From NCBI GenBank assembly GCA_018384375.1, contig JAHAYJ010000069.1, forward strand, positions 1-45,861: a stretch of DNA of 45,861 nucleotides, given 5' to 3'. The DNA is from Lachnospiraceae bacterium (GTDB taxonomy: Bacteria; Bacillota; Clostridia; Lachnospirales; Lachnospiraceae). The position numbers were made by a program, and so were the translations under genes. Shown in pieces: positions 17,236 through 24,380 of this stretch. The notes under the pieces were generated by a model. That model did no database searches, was not told the origin of the DNA, and saw nothing but the letters and a program-made list of their open reading frames with translations. How positions within the stretch are numbered: the stretch's first letter is position 1; every line of letters starts with the position of its first letter.

Positions 17236-19629
17236 ATGTTTCAGGTTATCAAAAGAGAAGGAGAACTGGCAGATTTTACTTTGACAAAGATCAGTGATGC
17301 GATCATGAAAGCATTTAATGCCACGGATGTGCAGTACAATAATGACGTGGTAGATCTGCTTGCACTTCGCGTTACGGCAGACTTTCAGGGAAAGGTAAAG
17401 GACGAGTGTATTCACGTTGAGGATATTCAGGACAGCGTGGAGAAGGTCCTGGAGCAGGCTGGCTATACCGAGGCTGCAAAGGCATATATTCTGTACCGCA
17501 AGCAGCGGGAGAAAATGCGTACCATGAAGTCTACCATTCTTGACTATAAAGAGGTTGTGAACAGCTATGTAAAGGTGGAGGACTGGAGAGTAAAGGAGAA
17601 TTCCACTGTCACCTATTCGGTAGGAGGTTTGATCTTAAGCAACTCAGGGGCAGTGACTGCAAACTACTGGTTGTCAGAAATCTATGATGAAGAAATTGCA
17701 GAGGCACACAGAAATGCGGATATCCATATTCATGATCTGTCTATGCTGACTGGGTACTGTGCGGGCTGGTCCTTAAAGCAGCTGATCACAGAGGGGCTTG
17801 GAGGCATTACCGGCAAAATCACATCAGCACCCGCCGCACACCTTTCCGTGCTTTGCAATCAGATGGTAAATTTCCTTGGAATTATGCAGAATGAGTGGGC
17901 AGGTGCTCAGGCATTCTCCTCCTTTGATACCTATCTGGCACCTTTTGTAAAGGTGGACAACCTGTCCTATAAGGAAGTGAAAAAATGCATTGAGGCGTTT
18001 ATTTATGGTGTGAATACGCCCAGCCGCTGGGGAACACAGGCACCTTTTTCCAATATTACGCTTGACTGGACGGTTCCTGCTGACCTTGCGGAGCTTCCGG
18101 CGATCGTAGGCGGAAAGGAAATGGATTTTAAGTATAAAGACTGCAAGAAGGAAATGGATATGATCAACAAGGCCTTTATTGAGACCATGATCGAGGGGGA
18201 TGCCAACGGGAGAGGCTTCCAGTATCCGATTCCTACTTATTCCATCACCAGAGATTTTGACTGGTCGGATACAGAAAATAACCGTCTCCTCTTTGAAATG
18301 ACAGCAAAATACGGAACACCGTATTTCTCAAACTATATCAATTCCGATATGGAGCCCAGTGATGTGAGAAGTATGTGCTGCAGACTCCGCCTGGATCTCC
18401 GCGAGCTTCGCAAGAAGACAGGAGGCTATTTTGGATCCGGAGAAAGTACCGGAAGCGTGGGTGTTGTTACCATCAATATGCCCAGGATTGCATATTTGTC
18501 AACAAGCAAGGATGACTTTTATAAGCGTCTGAATAAGATGATGGATATTGCAGCAAGATCTCTGAAGATGAAGCGTGGTGTTATCACAAAGCTTCTGGAT
18601 GAAGGCTTGTATCCTTATACCAAGCGTTATCTTGGTTCCTTTGACAATCATTTTTCTACCATAGGTGTAATCGGTATGAATGAGGTTGGTTTAAATGCGA
18701 ACTGGCTGCGCGCGGATATGACAGATGTAAGAACGCAGGAATTTACCAAAGAGGTACTGAATCATATGAGAAATCGCCTTTCTGATTATCAGGAGCAGTA
18801 TGGCGACTTATATAATCTGGAGGCAACTCCGGCAGAAAGCACGACCTATCGTCTTGCAAAACATGACAAAAAGAGATGGCCTGCCATCAAGACGGCAGGA
18901 AAGCTTGGTGATACGCCTTATTACACCAATTCCTCACATCTTCCTGTTGATTATTCGGAGGACATTTTTGACGCGTTGGACATTCAGGATGAACTGCAGA
19001 CACTGTATACCTCGGGAACCGTATTCCATGCATTCCTGGGAGAGAAGCTTCCTGACTGGAAGGCAGCAGCAGATCTGATCAGAACCATTGCGGAAAATTA
19101 TAAATTGCCTTATTACACGCTTTCACCCACCTATTCCATCTGCAGAGAGCATGGATATCTTGCAGGAGAGCAGATGAAGTGCCCGATCTGTGGAAAGGTG
19201 ACTGAGGTTTACAGCCGTATCACCGGCTACTACAGACCGGTGCAGAACTGGAATGACGGCAAGCTACAGGAATATGCAAACCGTAAAACCTACAACATCG
19301 CAAAATCTGTTTTAAAGAGACCTGTGACAAGTGTTGTCACCTTGTCAGGCTATGAGGATGAGAAGGTGAGTGTGTCCGTGGAGGCACCGGAGCAGATTGC
19401 CTATCTGTTTACTACAAAAACCTGTCCCAACTGCAAGCTGGCAAAGGAATATCTGAAGGATTTTAAGTATATTTTAATTGATGCGGAAGAAAATATGGAA
19501 TTAGCAAACAAATATGGCATCATGCAGGCACCTACCTTAGTCATTGTAGATGGCGACAAGGTGAAAAAATATGTCAATGCATCCCGTATCAAGCAGTTTG
19601 CGGACAGTCAGAAGGAAGTACTCGTTTAG
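17236..19629 (+). CDS. nrdD: anaerobic (class III) ribonucleoside-triphosphate reductase with C-terminal thioredoxin-like domain
   Basis: It reduces ribonucleotides to deoxyribonucleotides without oxygen through a glycyl radical. In order: an ATP-cone regulatory domain (residues 1-95), the reductase barrel with active-site Cys 381/382 (RSMCCRLRLD), a zinc site with Cys 636, 649 and 652 (KCPICGK), and the glycyl radical loop with Gly 664 (RITGYYRPVQNW). Residues 715-797 are an added glutaredoxin/thioredoxin-like domain with C730-P-N-C733, likely the built-in reductant. The start at 17236 fits the GGAGGGG site; a TTG at 17233 is less likely. The activase gene nrdG, commonly adjacent, is not found in this window. 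It is regulated by the NrdR boxes upstream. Confidence 0.97.
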   Translation: MFQVIKREGELADFTLTKISDAIMKAFNATDVQYNNDVVDLLALRVTADFQGKVKDECIHVEDIQDSVEKVLEQAGYTEAAKAYILYRKQREKMRTMKSTILDYKEVVNSYVKVEDWRVKENSTVTYSVGGLILSNSGAVTANYWLSEIYDEEIAEAHRNADIHIHDLSMLTGYCAGWSLKQLITEGLGGITGKITSAPAAHLSVLCNQMVNFLGIMQNEWAGAQAFSSFDTYLAPFVKVDNLSYKEVKKCIEAFIYGVNTPSRWGTQAPFSNITLDWTVPADLAELPAIVGGKEMDFKYKDCKKEMDMINKAFIETMIEGDANGRGFQYPIPTYSITRDFDWSDTENNRLLFEMTAKYGTPYFSNYINSDMEPSDVRSMCCRLRLDLRELRKKTGGYFGSGESTGSVGVVTINMPRIAYLSTSKDDFYKRLNKMMDIAARSLKMKRGVITKLLDEGLYPYTKRYLGSFDNHFSTIGVIGMNEVGLNANWLRADMTDVRTQEFTKEVLNHMRNRLSDYQEQYGDLYNLEATPAESTTYRLAKHDKKRWPAIKTAGKLGDTPYYTNSSHLPVDYSEDIFDALDIQDELQTLYTSGTVFHAFLGEKLPDWKAAADLIRTIAENYKLPYYTLSPTYSICREHGYLAGEQMKCPICGKVTEVYSRITGYYRPVQNWNDGKLQEYANRKTYNIAKSVLKRPVTSVVTLSGYEDEKVSVSVEAPEQIAYLFTTKTCPNCKLAKEYLKDFKYILIDAEENMELANKYGIMQAPTLVIVDGDKVKKYVNASRIKQFADSQKEVLV

Positions 19630-19644
19630 AGCAGGAGACCGGAT

Positions 19645-20580
19645 ATGATTAACAAGTTGGTTGAGAAAATTAAGAAAACAGGTGCGCCTATCGTGGTTGG
19701 TTTGGACCCCATGATGAAATTTGTTCCGGAGCATATTCAGAAAAAGGCATTTGCGGAATACGGAGAGACCTTAGAGGGGGCTGCGGAAGCAATCTGGCAG
19801 TACAATAAAGAGATCGTTGATCATATTTATGATCTCATTCCGGCGGTGAAACCCCAGATTGCCATGTATGAGCAGTTTGGTATCCCGGGAATGATCGCCT
19901 TTAAGAAAACAGTGGATTACTGTAAGGAAAAGGATCTGGTAGTGATCGGTGACATCAAGAGAGGAGATATCGGTTCCACATCAGAGGCCTATGCAGTAGG
20001 CCATTTGGGAAAAGTGGCTGTGGGCAGTAAATCCTATTACGGATTTGATGAAGACTTTGCCACTGTGAACCCCTATCTTGGCTCAGACGGTGTCAATCCC
20101 TTTATCAAGGTATGTAAGGAGGAGAAAAAGGGATTGTTCATTCTGGTCAAGACCTCCAATCCAAGCAGCGGAGAGTTTCAGGACAGGCTTCTTTCGGATG
20201 AGGACAACAGACCGCTTTATGAAATTGTTGGTGAGCAGGTCGCAAAATGGGGACAGGAGCATATGGGAGATTCCTATAGCTATATCGGTGCAGTAGTGGG
20301 TGCTACTTATCCGGAGCAGGGAAAAATTCTCCGCAAGATCATGCCGAAAAGCTTCATTCTGGTGCCGGGGTACGGTGCACAGGGGGGAAAGGGTGCTGAT
20401 CTGGTTCATTTCTTTAACGAGGACGGTCTGGGTGCCATTGTAAATTCCTCCAGAGGCATCATTGCCGCTTACCAGCAGGAGAAATATGCAGACTTTGGGG
20501 CAGAGCATTTTGCCGAAGCCTCCAGGGCAGCGGTGGAGGATATGAAAGCGGATATTGCAGGAGCACTTGCAAACCGCTAG
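19645..20580 (+). CDS. pyrF: orotidine-5'-phosphate decarboxylase (long, type 2)
   Basis: The 311-residue enzyme converts orotidine monophosphate to UMP, the last step of pyrimidine synthesis. The catalytic K/D network is seen in VVIGDIKRGDIGSTSEAYA, the substrate strand in IVVGLDPMMKF, and the phosphate loop in ILVPGYGAQGGKGAD. The length places it in the type 2 (long) PyrF group. GCAGGAG precedes the ATG, and it follows nrdD by 15 bases, so the two are probably co-transcribed, pairing pyrimidine supply with dNTP production. No other pyr gene is close. Confidence 0.95.
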   Translation: MINKLVEKIKKTGAPIVVGLDPMMKFVPEHIQKKAFAEYGETLEGAAEAIWQYNKEIVDHIYDLIPAVKPQIAMYEQFGIPGMIAFKKTVDYCKEKDLVVIGDIKRGDIGSTSEAYAVGHLGKVAVGSKSYYGFDEDFATVNPYLGSDGVNPFIKVCKEEKKGLFILVKTSNPSSGEFQDRLLSDEDNRPLYEIVGEQVAKWGQEHMGDSYSYIGAVVGATYPEQGKILRKIMPKSFILVPGYGAQGGKGADLVHFFNEDGLGAIVNSSRGIIAAYQQEKYADFGAEHFAEASRAAVEDMKADIAGALANR

Positions 20581-20650
20581 GTATGAATGAGTTTGAATAA
20601 TGAAAGCAACTCAAAGAATGCCGTATTTATGCGGTTTCTGAGGCTTTTCA

Positions 20651-20712
20651 ATAACGATTTGATAACAAAATGATAACACTGTGATAAATTGCATTATTGA
20701 TAAATAGTGCAA
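20651..20712. repeat. 11-bp iterated GATAA motifs and inverted repeat (possible attachment region)
   Basis: GATAAC/GATAAA occurs at 20661, 20672 and 20683, exactly 11 bp apart, one helical turn. Immediately after, 20689-20712 forms a near-perfect inverted repeat, TTGCATTATT-GATA-AATAGTGCAA. Such phased repeats beside a dyad resemble arm and core sites for a tyrosine integrase. The position between pyrF and the element's repressor fits a left end. No matching right end is in the window, so this stays a suggestion. Confidence 0.4.
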
Positions 20713-20746
20713 ATGGTTAACAGGTGTGGTTTCAGATAAGACAATA

Positions 20747-20791
20747 AAAGGTCTTGTCGAGCTAATGAAAAATTAGCTTGGCAAGGCCTTT
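20747..20791. terminator. bidirectional terminator between pyrF and the XRE gene
   Basis: Arms of 20 bases (20747-20766 and 20772-20791) pair with a few G-U or mismatched positions around the loop GAAAA. An A-run begins the left arm and a T-run ends the right arm, so it can stop transcription from both converging genes. Confidence 0.8.
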
Positions 20792-20834
20792 TTCTTTGCC
20801 TGAAAGTAAGCCGGTTGAAACGATTCGAAGAGCA

Positions 20835-21386
20835 TTATTTCTTCTTGTTTTCAGATTGGTCGATTTTTTTGCCCTCAGCAATAAGCATGTCGCTGAGTTC
20901 CTGAGGGATGACTTTTGCGAAATGAGTATGTGTTGTCTGACCAACAACTGGATAGTGATAGCGCCACTGGTCATATTCATCCTGGGTGATCTGCTTAGAC
21001 TCCAGTGCCTCTGCTTTATCCATCCAGTCCATCATCATATCATAGAGCTGGCTGCTGTCAGGAAAATGCTTTAAATCGAGATAAAGACGAGGCTGTCCGT
21101 CCTCTGCTTTCTCTATTTTAAGACCATAGCGGTCTTCAAGGGTAAAAAGAGTATGCATAAGACCAACATAGGAATCAATATCCGGTACTTTCAGTGCTTC
21201 CGGATTTACATCAAATGTATCTGCAAGTGCCTTAATAAGATTGTCTTTTGGAACACGGGTTTCTTTTTCATATTGAGCCATACGGACATCGGCGGATTTT
21301 TCATCAAAGCCAATCTGTCCTCCTACATATTTTTGAGTCATCCCGCGTTTGGTGCGGAAGAAATGGATTCTTTCTCCTATTGCCAT
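20835..21386 (-). CDS. XRE-family repressor of the integrative element
   Basis: This 183-residue protein begins with a Cro/C1-type helix-turn-helix (ERIHFFRTKRGMTQKYVGG and VRMAQYEKETRVPKDNLIKALA). A C-terminal half shared by regulators on Tn1549-like elements of gut clostridia follows (VPDIDSYVGLMHTLFTLEDRYGLKI). The ATG at 21386 is set by GGAAGGAG upstream; an ATG at 21404 has none. It is transcribed away from the excisionase/integrase genes from its own promoter at 21598-21570. Operator-like TAAACA motifs occur in both divergent promoters, so it probably controls itself and the excision genes. Confidence 0.85.
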   Translation of the reverse strand: MAIGERIHFFRTKRGMTQKYVGGQIGFDEKSADVRMAQYEKETRVPKDNLIKALADTFDVNPEALKVPDIDSYVGLMHTLFTLEDRYGLKIEKAEDGQPRLYLDLKHFPDSSQLYDMMMDWMDKAEALESKQITQDEYDQWRYHYPVVGQTTHTHFAKVIPQELSDMLIAEGKKIDQSENKKK

Positions 21387-21569
21387 GGTAATTGCTCCTT
21401 CCATTATGAAAAAATGCCGGATGTTTCATAATCTGTTAGCATTCGGCTCATCCCAAACATTCGCAAAACCGCATGATAAATCATCGTGCTTTCTCACTGC
21501 CATATTGCTAATTTTGCTTATTTTGGGGAGGTGGCTCTATTCGAGTCACCATACGAATAGATAATATGT

Positions 21570-21598
21570 ATTTTATCATATTTGTTTAGGACACTCAA
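21570..21598 (-). promoter_or_regulatory. promoter of the XRE repressor gene
   Basis: On the minus strand TTGAGT (21598-21593) and TAAAAT (21575-21570) are separated by 17 bases. The spacer contains CTAAACAAATATG, nearly the same as one half of the perfect operator at 21674-21691, so autorepression is likely. The untranslated leader of about 180 bases (21387-21569) holds no recognised gene or riboswitch. Confidence 0.65.
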
Positions 21599-21604
21599 GG
21601 ATAA

Positions 21605-21691
21605 ATTAAACAAAAAAGTTTAATTATTCGCTTGACTTTAACATAATTGTTTAGTATAATGCATTTTAACTACTTAAACAAATATGTTTAA
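21605..21691. promoter_or_regulatory. paired operators flanking the rightward promoter
   Basis: Two palindromes bracket the rightward promoter: ATTAAAC-N6-GTTTAAT at 21605-21624 and TTAAACA-AATA-TGTTTAA at 21674-21691. A half site TGTTTAG lies between the -35 and -10 boxes at 21648-21654. A further copy is in the leftward promoter. The shared TAAAC/GTTTA core points to a single helix-turn-helix repressor, presumably the XRE protein. Confidence 0.65.
21632..21660 (+). promoter_or_regulatory. rightward promoter toward excisionase/integrase
   Basis: TTGACT (21632-21637) and a consensus TATAAT (21655-21660) are 17 bases apart. It is a strong promoter by sequence and is flanked and overlapped by operators. 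The first recognisable gene downstream starts at 21897. Confidence 0.75.
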
Positions 21692-21699
21692 CATAAAAA

Positions 21700-21876
21700 T
21701 TGAATGATCGTCTGAGAAATGATTATGACTCCAAAAAGTATGCGAAGATCGAACGGGAGCGTGCGGAGGGAGTGAAAACGGCGCAGTCCAAAACAGTCAA
21801 CTTGGCTAACGAAACCAGAGGTTACCCGTCAGGAAAGTGTCAAAGGGAAACGGCAAGTGTTACAAAAACAAATTAA
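21700..21876 (+). other. open stretch between promoter and excisionase, possible gene remnant
   Basis: From TTG at 21700 the frame stays open for 58 codons (start LNDRLRNDYDSKKYAKIERE, later LANETRGYPSGKC) and ends at TAA 21876. It is charged and protein-like, but no ribosome binding site precedes it and I do not recognise it. It may be the 3' remains of an element gene or an untranslated leader. Confidence 0.25.
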
Positions 21877-21896
21877 GGAAAAGAGGTAAAACAATA

Positions 21897-22094
21897 ATGG
21901 AAAAAATGTTTTTAAGAGTATCCGATGTGGAAGAAATTTTGGATGTATCAGAAAGTTATGCGTATAAGTTAATTCGAAAACTTAATAAGGAAATGAAAGC
22001 TATGGGATTCCAGACAATTCCGGGAAGAATTGATACAAAATTCTTCTATGAACATTTTTATCAGACAAAGAATTTTGAAAGGGGAGATGCATAA
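21897..22094 (+). CDS. excisionase-like small DNA-binding protein
   Basis: This 65-residue protein has a MerR/excisionase-type winged helix start (LRVSDVEEILDVSESYAYKLIRKLNKEM) and then a basic stretch. Proteins of this kind bend att DNA and steer integrases toward excision. GAGGTAAAACAATA precedes the ATG. It ends one base before the GTG start of the integrase, a typical xis-int pair. It lies downstream of the repressor-controlled promoter at 21632-21660. Confidence 0.75.
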   Translation: MEKMFLRVSDVEEILDVSESYAYKLIRKLNKEMKAMGFQTIPGRIDTKFFYEHFYQTKNFERGDA

Positions 22095-22580
22095 GTGCCA
22101 GTTTATAAAAATGAGAAGAACGGTACCTGGTATGCAATGGTTCGATACAAGGATTGGACAGGTAAGAATAAGCAGAAATGTCAAAGAGGATTTGCGACAA
22201 AACGCGAGGCTTTGAATTGGGAAGCACAGTTCAAATTGCAGAAGTCATCGGATATTGATATGACGTTAGATTCTTTCTATGAATTATATGAGAAAGATGT
22301 CAGACCACGTTTGAAAGAGAATACGTGGATGACGAAGCAGGTGATTATTGAAAAGAAAATCCTTCCTTATTTAGGAAAAAGAAAAATGTCTGAAATTACG
22401 TCGAAAGATGTGATTGATTGGCAGAATGAAATGATGACATTGAAGAAACCAAATGGAGAATCACTCTCGCAGTGTTATTTGAAAACAGTTCATGCAGAAC
22501 TTAGTGCATTGTTCAATCATGCAGCAAAATATTATCAGTTGTATCTTCAATGCCATCATATAAAGGAGTGCATATGTTAG
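22095..22580 (+). pseudogene. tyrosine integrase, truncated
   Basis: The GTG at 22095 (site GGGGAG) starts a protein with the N-terminal arm-binding domain of Tn916-type integrases (YKNEKNGTWYAMVRYKDWTGK) and the core-binding SAM-like domain up to SALFNHAAKYYQL. The whole catalytic domain with its R-H-R-Y residues is missing. After about 22540 the sequence continues into a ParM-like gene in another frame, adding eleven foreign residues and a stop. It cannot be an active recombinase. Confidence 0.85.
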
Positions 22581-23026
22581 CAGATATTGGAAATGGTACG
22601 ATGAATACGCTTGTAATGACAAATGGTAGAGCAATGTCGGATCGCATGTATACGGATAAACTTGGTGTTCATCAGTGTGTGAAACGTATTTATAATGCGG
22701 TTCAGGCTGAATGTGGCAAGCTGCCGGATGAGAGCCTGATTGAAGATTTTATTCGAAATGGAAATGTTGATATATCCAATCGTATCTTATCAGTGATGAG
22801 GATTGAGGCTGAAAAGTATGCAGCTGAAATCTTTGATAAACTTAGCGAATATGAATATGATCCTGAATTGGTTAAGCTCCACATCATCGGTGGTGGTGGA
22901 TGCCTAATTAGAAATTTTGGAGCGTATGAGATGGGCACTGTAGAAATTATTCCAGATATTTGTGCAACGGCAAAGGGATATGAGAGTTTGTATATGACTC
23001 AGGCAAGAGCAAGAAAGGGAGCGTAA
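22574..23026 (+). pseudogene. C-terminal half of a ParM/StbA-like segregation actin
   Basis: The 150 residues match the second half of plasmid ParM-type actin-like ATPases: the phosphate-2 motif LADIGNGTMNTLVM, an AKYAAEIFDKL helix, and the adenosine motif LHIIGGGGCLIRNFG. The first half, with phosphate-1, is lost in the deletion that joined it to the integrase. The frame continues upstream to the junction (SSMPSYKGVH). An AAAGGAG lies before the internal ATG at 22574, so a fragment could still be made, but without half the nucleotide site it should not polymerise. Confidence 0.8.
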
Positions 23027-23039
23027 GCTCTCTTTTTTT
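23014..23039 (+). terminator. terminator overlapping the end of the ParM fragment
   Basis: AAAGGGAGC and GCTCTCTTT pair around the loop GTAA, followed by a T-run. The stop codon of the ParM fragment lies inside the hairpin loop. Confidence 0.6.
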
Positions 23040-23055
23040 GGTGGGGTAGATAGGG

Positions 23056-23418
23056 ATGAAAGATAAGAGAATAAGCCTGAGATTCAGGGCTGAAAATGAA
23101 CGGGATATGCAGGCATGGAAATTGCTTGAAGAAATGACACAGAAAGCAAATTTGTCGAAAAACTCAATTGTCATAGAACTGATTTTATCGAGTTCAAAGC
23201 AGCAGAATGATGCTGAGAGAATTGCTGAGTATATTGCGGAATTGGTTGCAGACAAGTTAGAGAATCGACTGATAGTATCGACAACCAGCGATGGAATGAA
23301 GAAGGCGATTGTTTCAAAGGATGAAAGAGGATTTCATCACGATGAACCAGAGCTAGTGTCAGATGAGCCAGAGTTTCTTGGTGAGGATGTACTCGATTTC
23401 CTTGACCTGTTTGGATAG
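23056..23418 (+). CDS. ParR-like partition adaptor
   Basis: This 120-residue protein starts with a ribbon-helix-helix-like strand (KRISLRFRAENERDMQAWKLL), then KANLSKNSIVIELIL, and ends in an acidic tail (DEPEFLGEDVLDFLDLFG). Short RHH proteins with acidic, aromatic C-termini directly after a ParM gene act as ParR: they bind the centromere and cap the filament with the tail. The gene looks intact while its partner is broken, so it is probably now idle. TAGGG precedes the ATG. The family assignment rests on layout and context. Confidence 0.55.
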   Translation: MKDKRISLRFRAENERDMQAWKLLEEMTQKANLSKNSIVIELILSSSKQQNDAERIAEYIAELVADKLENRLIVSTTSDGMKKAIVSKDERGFHHDEPELVSDEPEFLGEDVLDFLDLFG

Positions 23419-23465
23419 GCATCACAATGATGCCAGACGGATAGCTGTGGCATCATTGTGATGCC
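23418..23465. repeat. two mirrored 17-bp palindromes after the ParR-like gene
   Basis: GGCATCACAATGATGCC (23418-23434) and GGCATCATTGTGATGCC (23449-23465) are exact reverse complements, and each is itself an imperfect palindrome (GGCATCA/TGATGCC). They can fold as one long hairpin or two short ones. There is no T-run, so a protein-binding site (partition or transfer) is as likely as a terminator. The remaining 23466-23598 shows no gene. Confidence 0.7.
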
Positions 23466-23598
23466 ACATTTCAAGGAAATCAAGGCAGATCATATCATGT
23501 CGAAGCGGATGTACTTCTGCAAGATATGACCTGTATACCTGCCAATAGTTGTTATTGTTGGCAGATAGCTCTCCGCAGGAGTCCCTCGGAAGAGCGCC

Positions 23599-23691
23599 TA
23601 CCTTTGATACACAGTGTCAAAGGTAATAAGGCGTTACTTTTGACAAAAGTAACAAAACTCCGGCGAATACGTCGGAACCCGCTTAGGCGGG
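23599..23691. other. candidate origin of transfer (stack of inverted repeats)
   Basis: Four dyads follow one another in 93 bases just before the relaxase gene: TACCTTTGA/TCAAAGGTA (23599-23625), GTTACTTTTG/CAAAAGTAAC (23633-23653), TCCGGCG/CGTCGGA (23659-23676, one mismatch) and CCCGC/GCGGG (23678-23691). An oriT normally lies directly upstream of its Mob relaxase and shows this hairpin build. The nick site cannot be fixed by eye. Confidence 0.6.
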
Positions 23692-23730
23692 CGGTACGAA
23701 AGAAAATCATTTTAGAAGGGAGAAATGCCT

Positions 23731-24345
23731 ATGGGTAAAACAATTTCATTTGTAAAAGGAAAAGGGAGTATATCCCATAATAATAGAGATTTTATTGCAG
23801 AGAATGTTGACCGACAAAGAACTGAATGGAATGTGGAGTATATTAAGCAGCCAATCAGAGAAGCTTATGATCAGCTCTTTGGTGAAGCGATAGCAGAATA
23901 TAATGCAAAGCAGAAACGAAAGGACCGGCAGGTTGCAGATTATTTGAAAGACATAAAAAACTCCGGCAATGGAGAGAAACAATTCTATGAGATTGTTGTT
24001 CAAATTGGAAAGAAGGATGATACTGGTGTCCTGGATTCAGAGGGGAATCTATCTGTAGACGCAAAAGCAGCAAGTGAAATATTGGATGAATATGCCAGAA
24101 GTTTTCAGGAACGCAATCCGAATCTGTATTTGTTTAATGCGGTTCTTCATATGGATGAAGCGACACCTCATTTGCATTTGGATTATATTCCTGTAGCACA
24201 TGGATATAAAACAAAGATGCATACAAGAAATAGTCTTACAAAGGCTTTACAGGAAATGGGGATTGCTCCGGCTGTTTCAAAGACAGATAATGAAACAACT
24301 CATTGGCAGGAAAGAGAACGCTCTTGTAGTTATTTGGATAAATAA
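23731..24345 (+). pseudogene. Mob-type relaxase, truncated
   Basis: The 204 residues carry the start of a Mob_Pre/MobL-type relaxase, including the metal-binding histidines in DEATPHLHLDYIPVA and the conserved KTKMHTRNSLTKALQEMG. The homologous region should continue after HWQERER for some 200 more residues, but here it breaks into SCSYLDK and a stop. AGAAGGGAG fixes the ATG at 23731. The catalytic HUH part is present while the C-terminal half is missing, so self-mobilisation is doubtful. The junction near 24320 marks the border to the cargo genes. Confidence 0.75.
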
Positions 24346-24380
24346 ATATAATTATATGTGTGGGCAAGGAGGAAGAGGTC

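Noticed and set aside
23520-23724. A possible 70-residue protein at 23526-23738
   Set aside because: It lies across the stacked inverted repeats of the candidate oriT, has no ribosome binding site and no protein-like composition.
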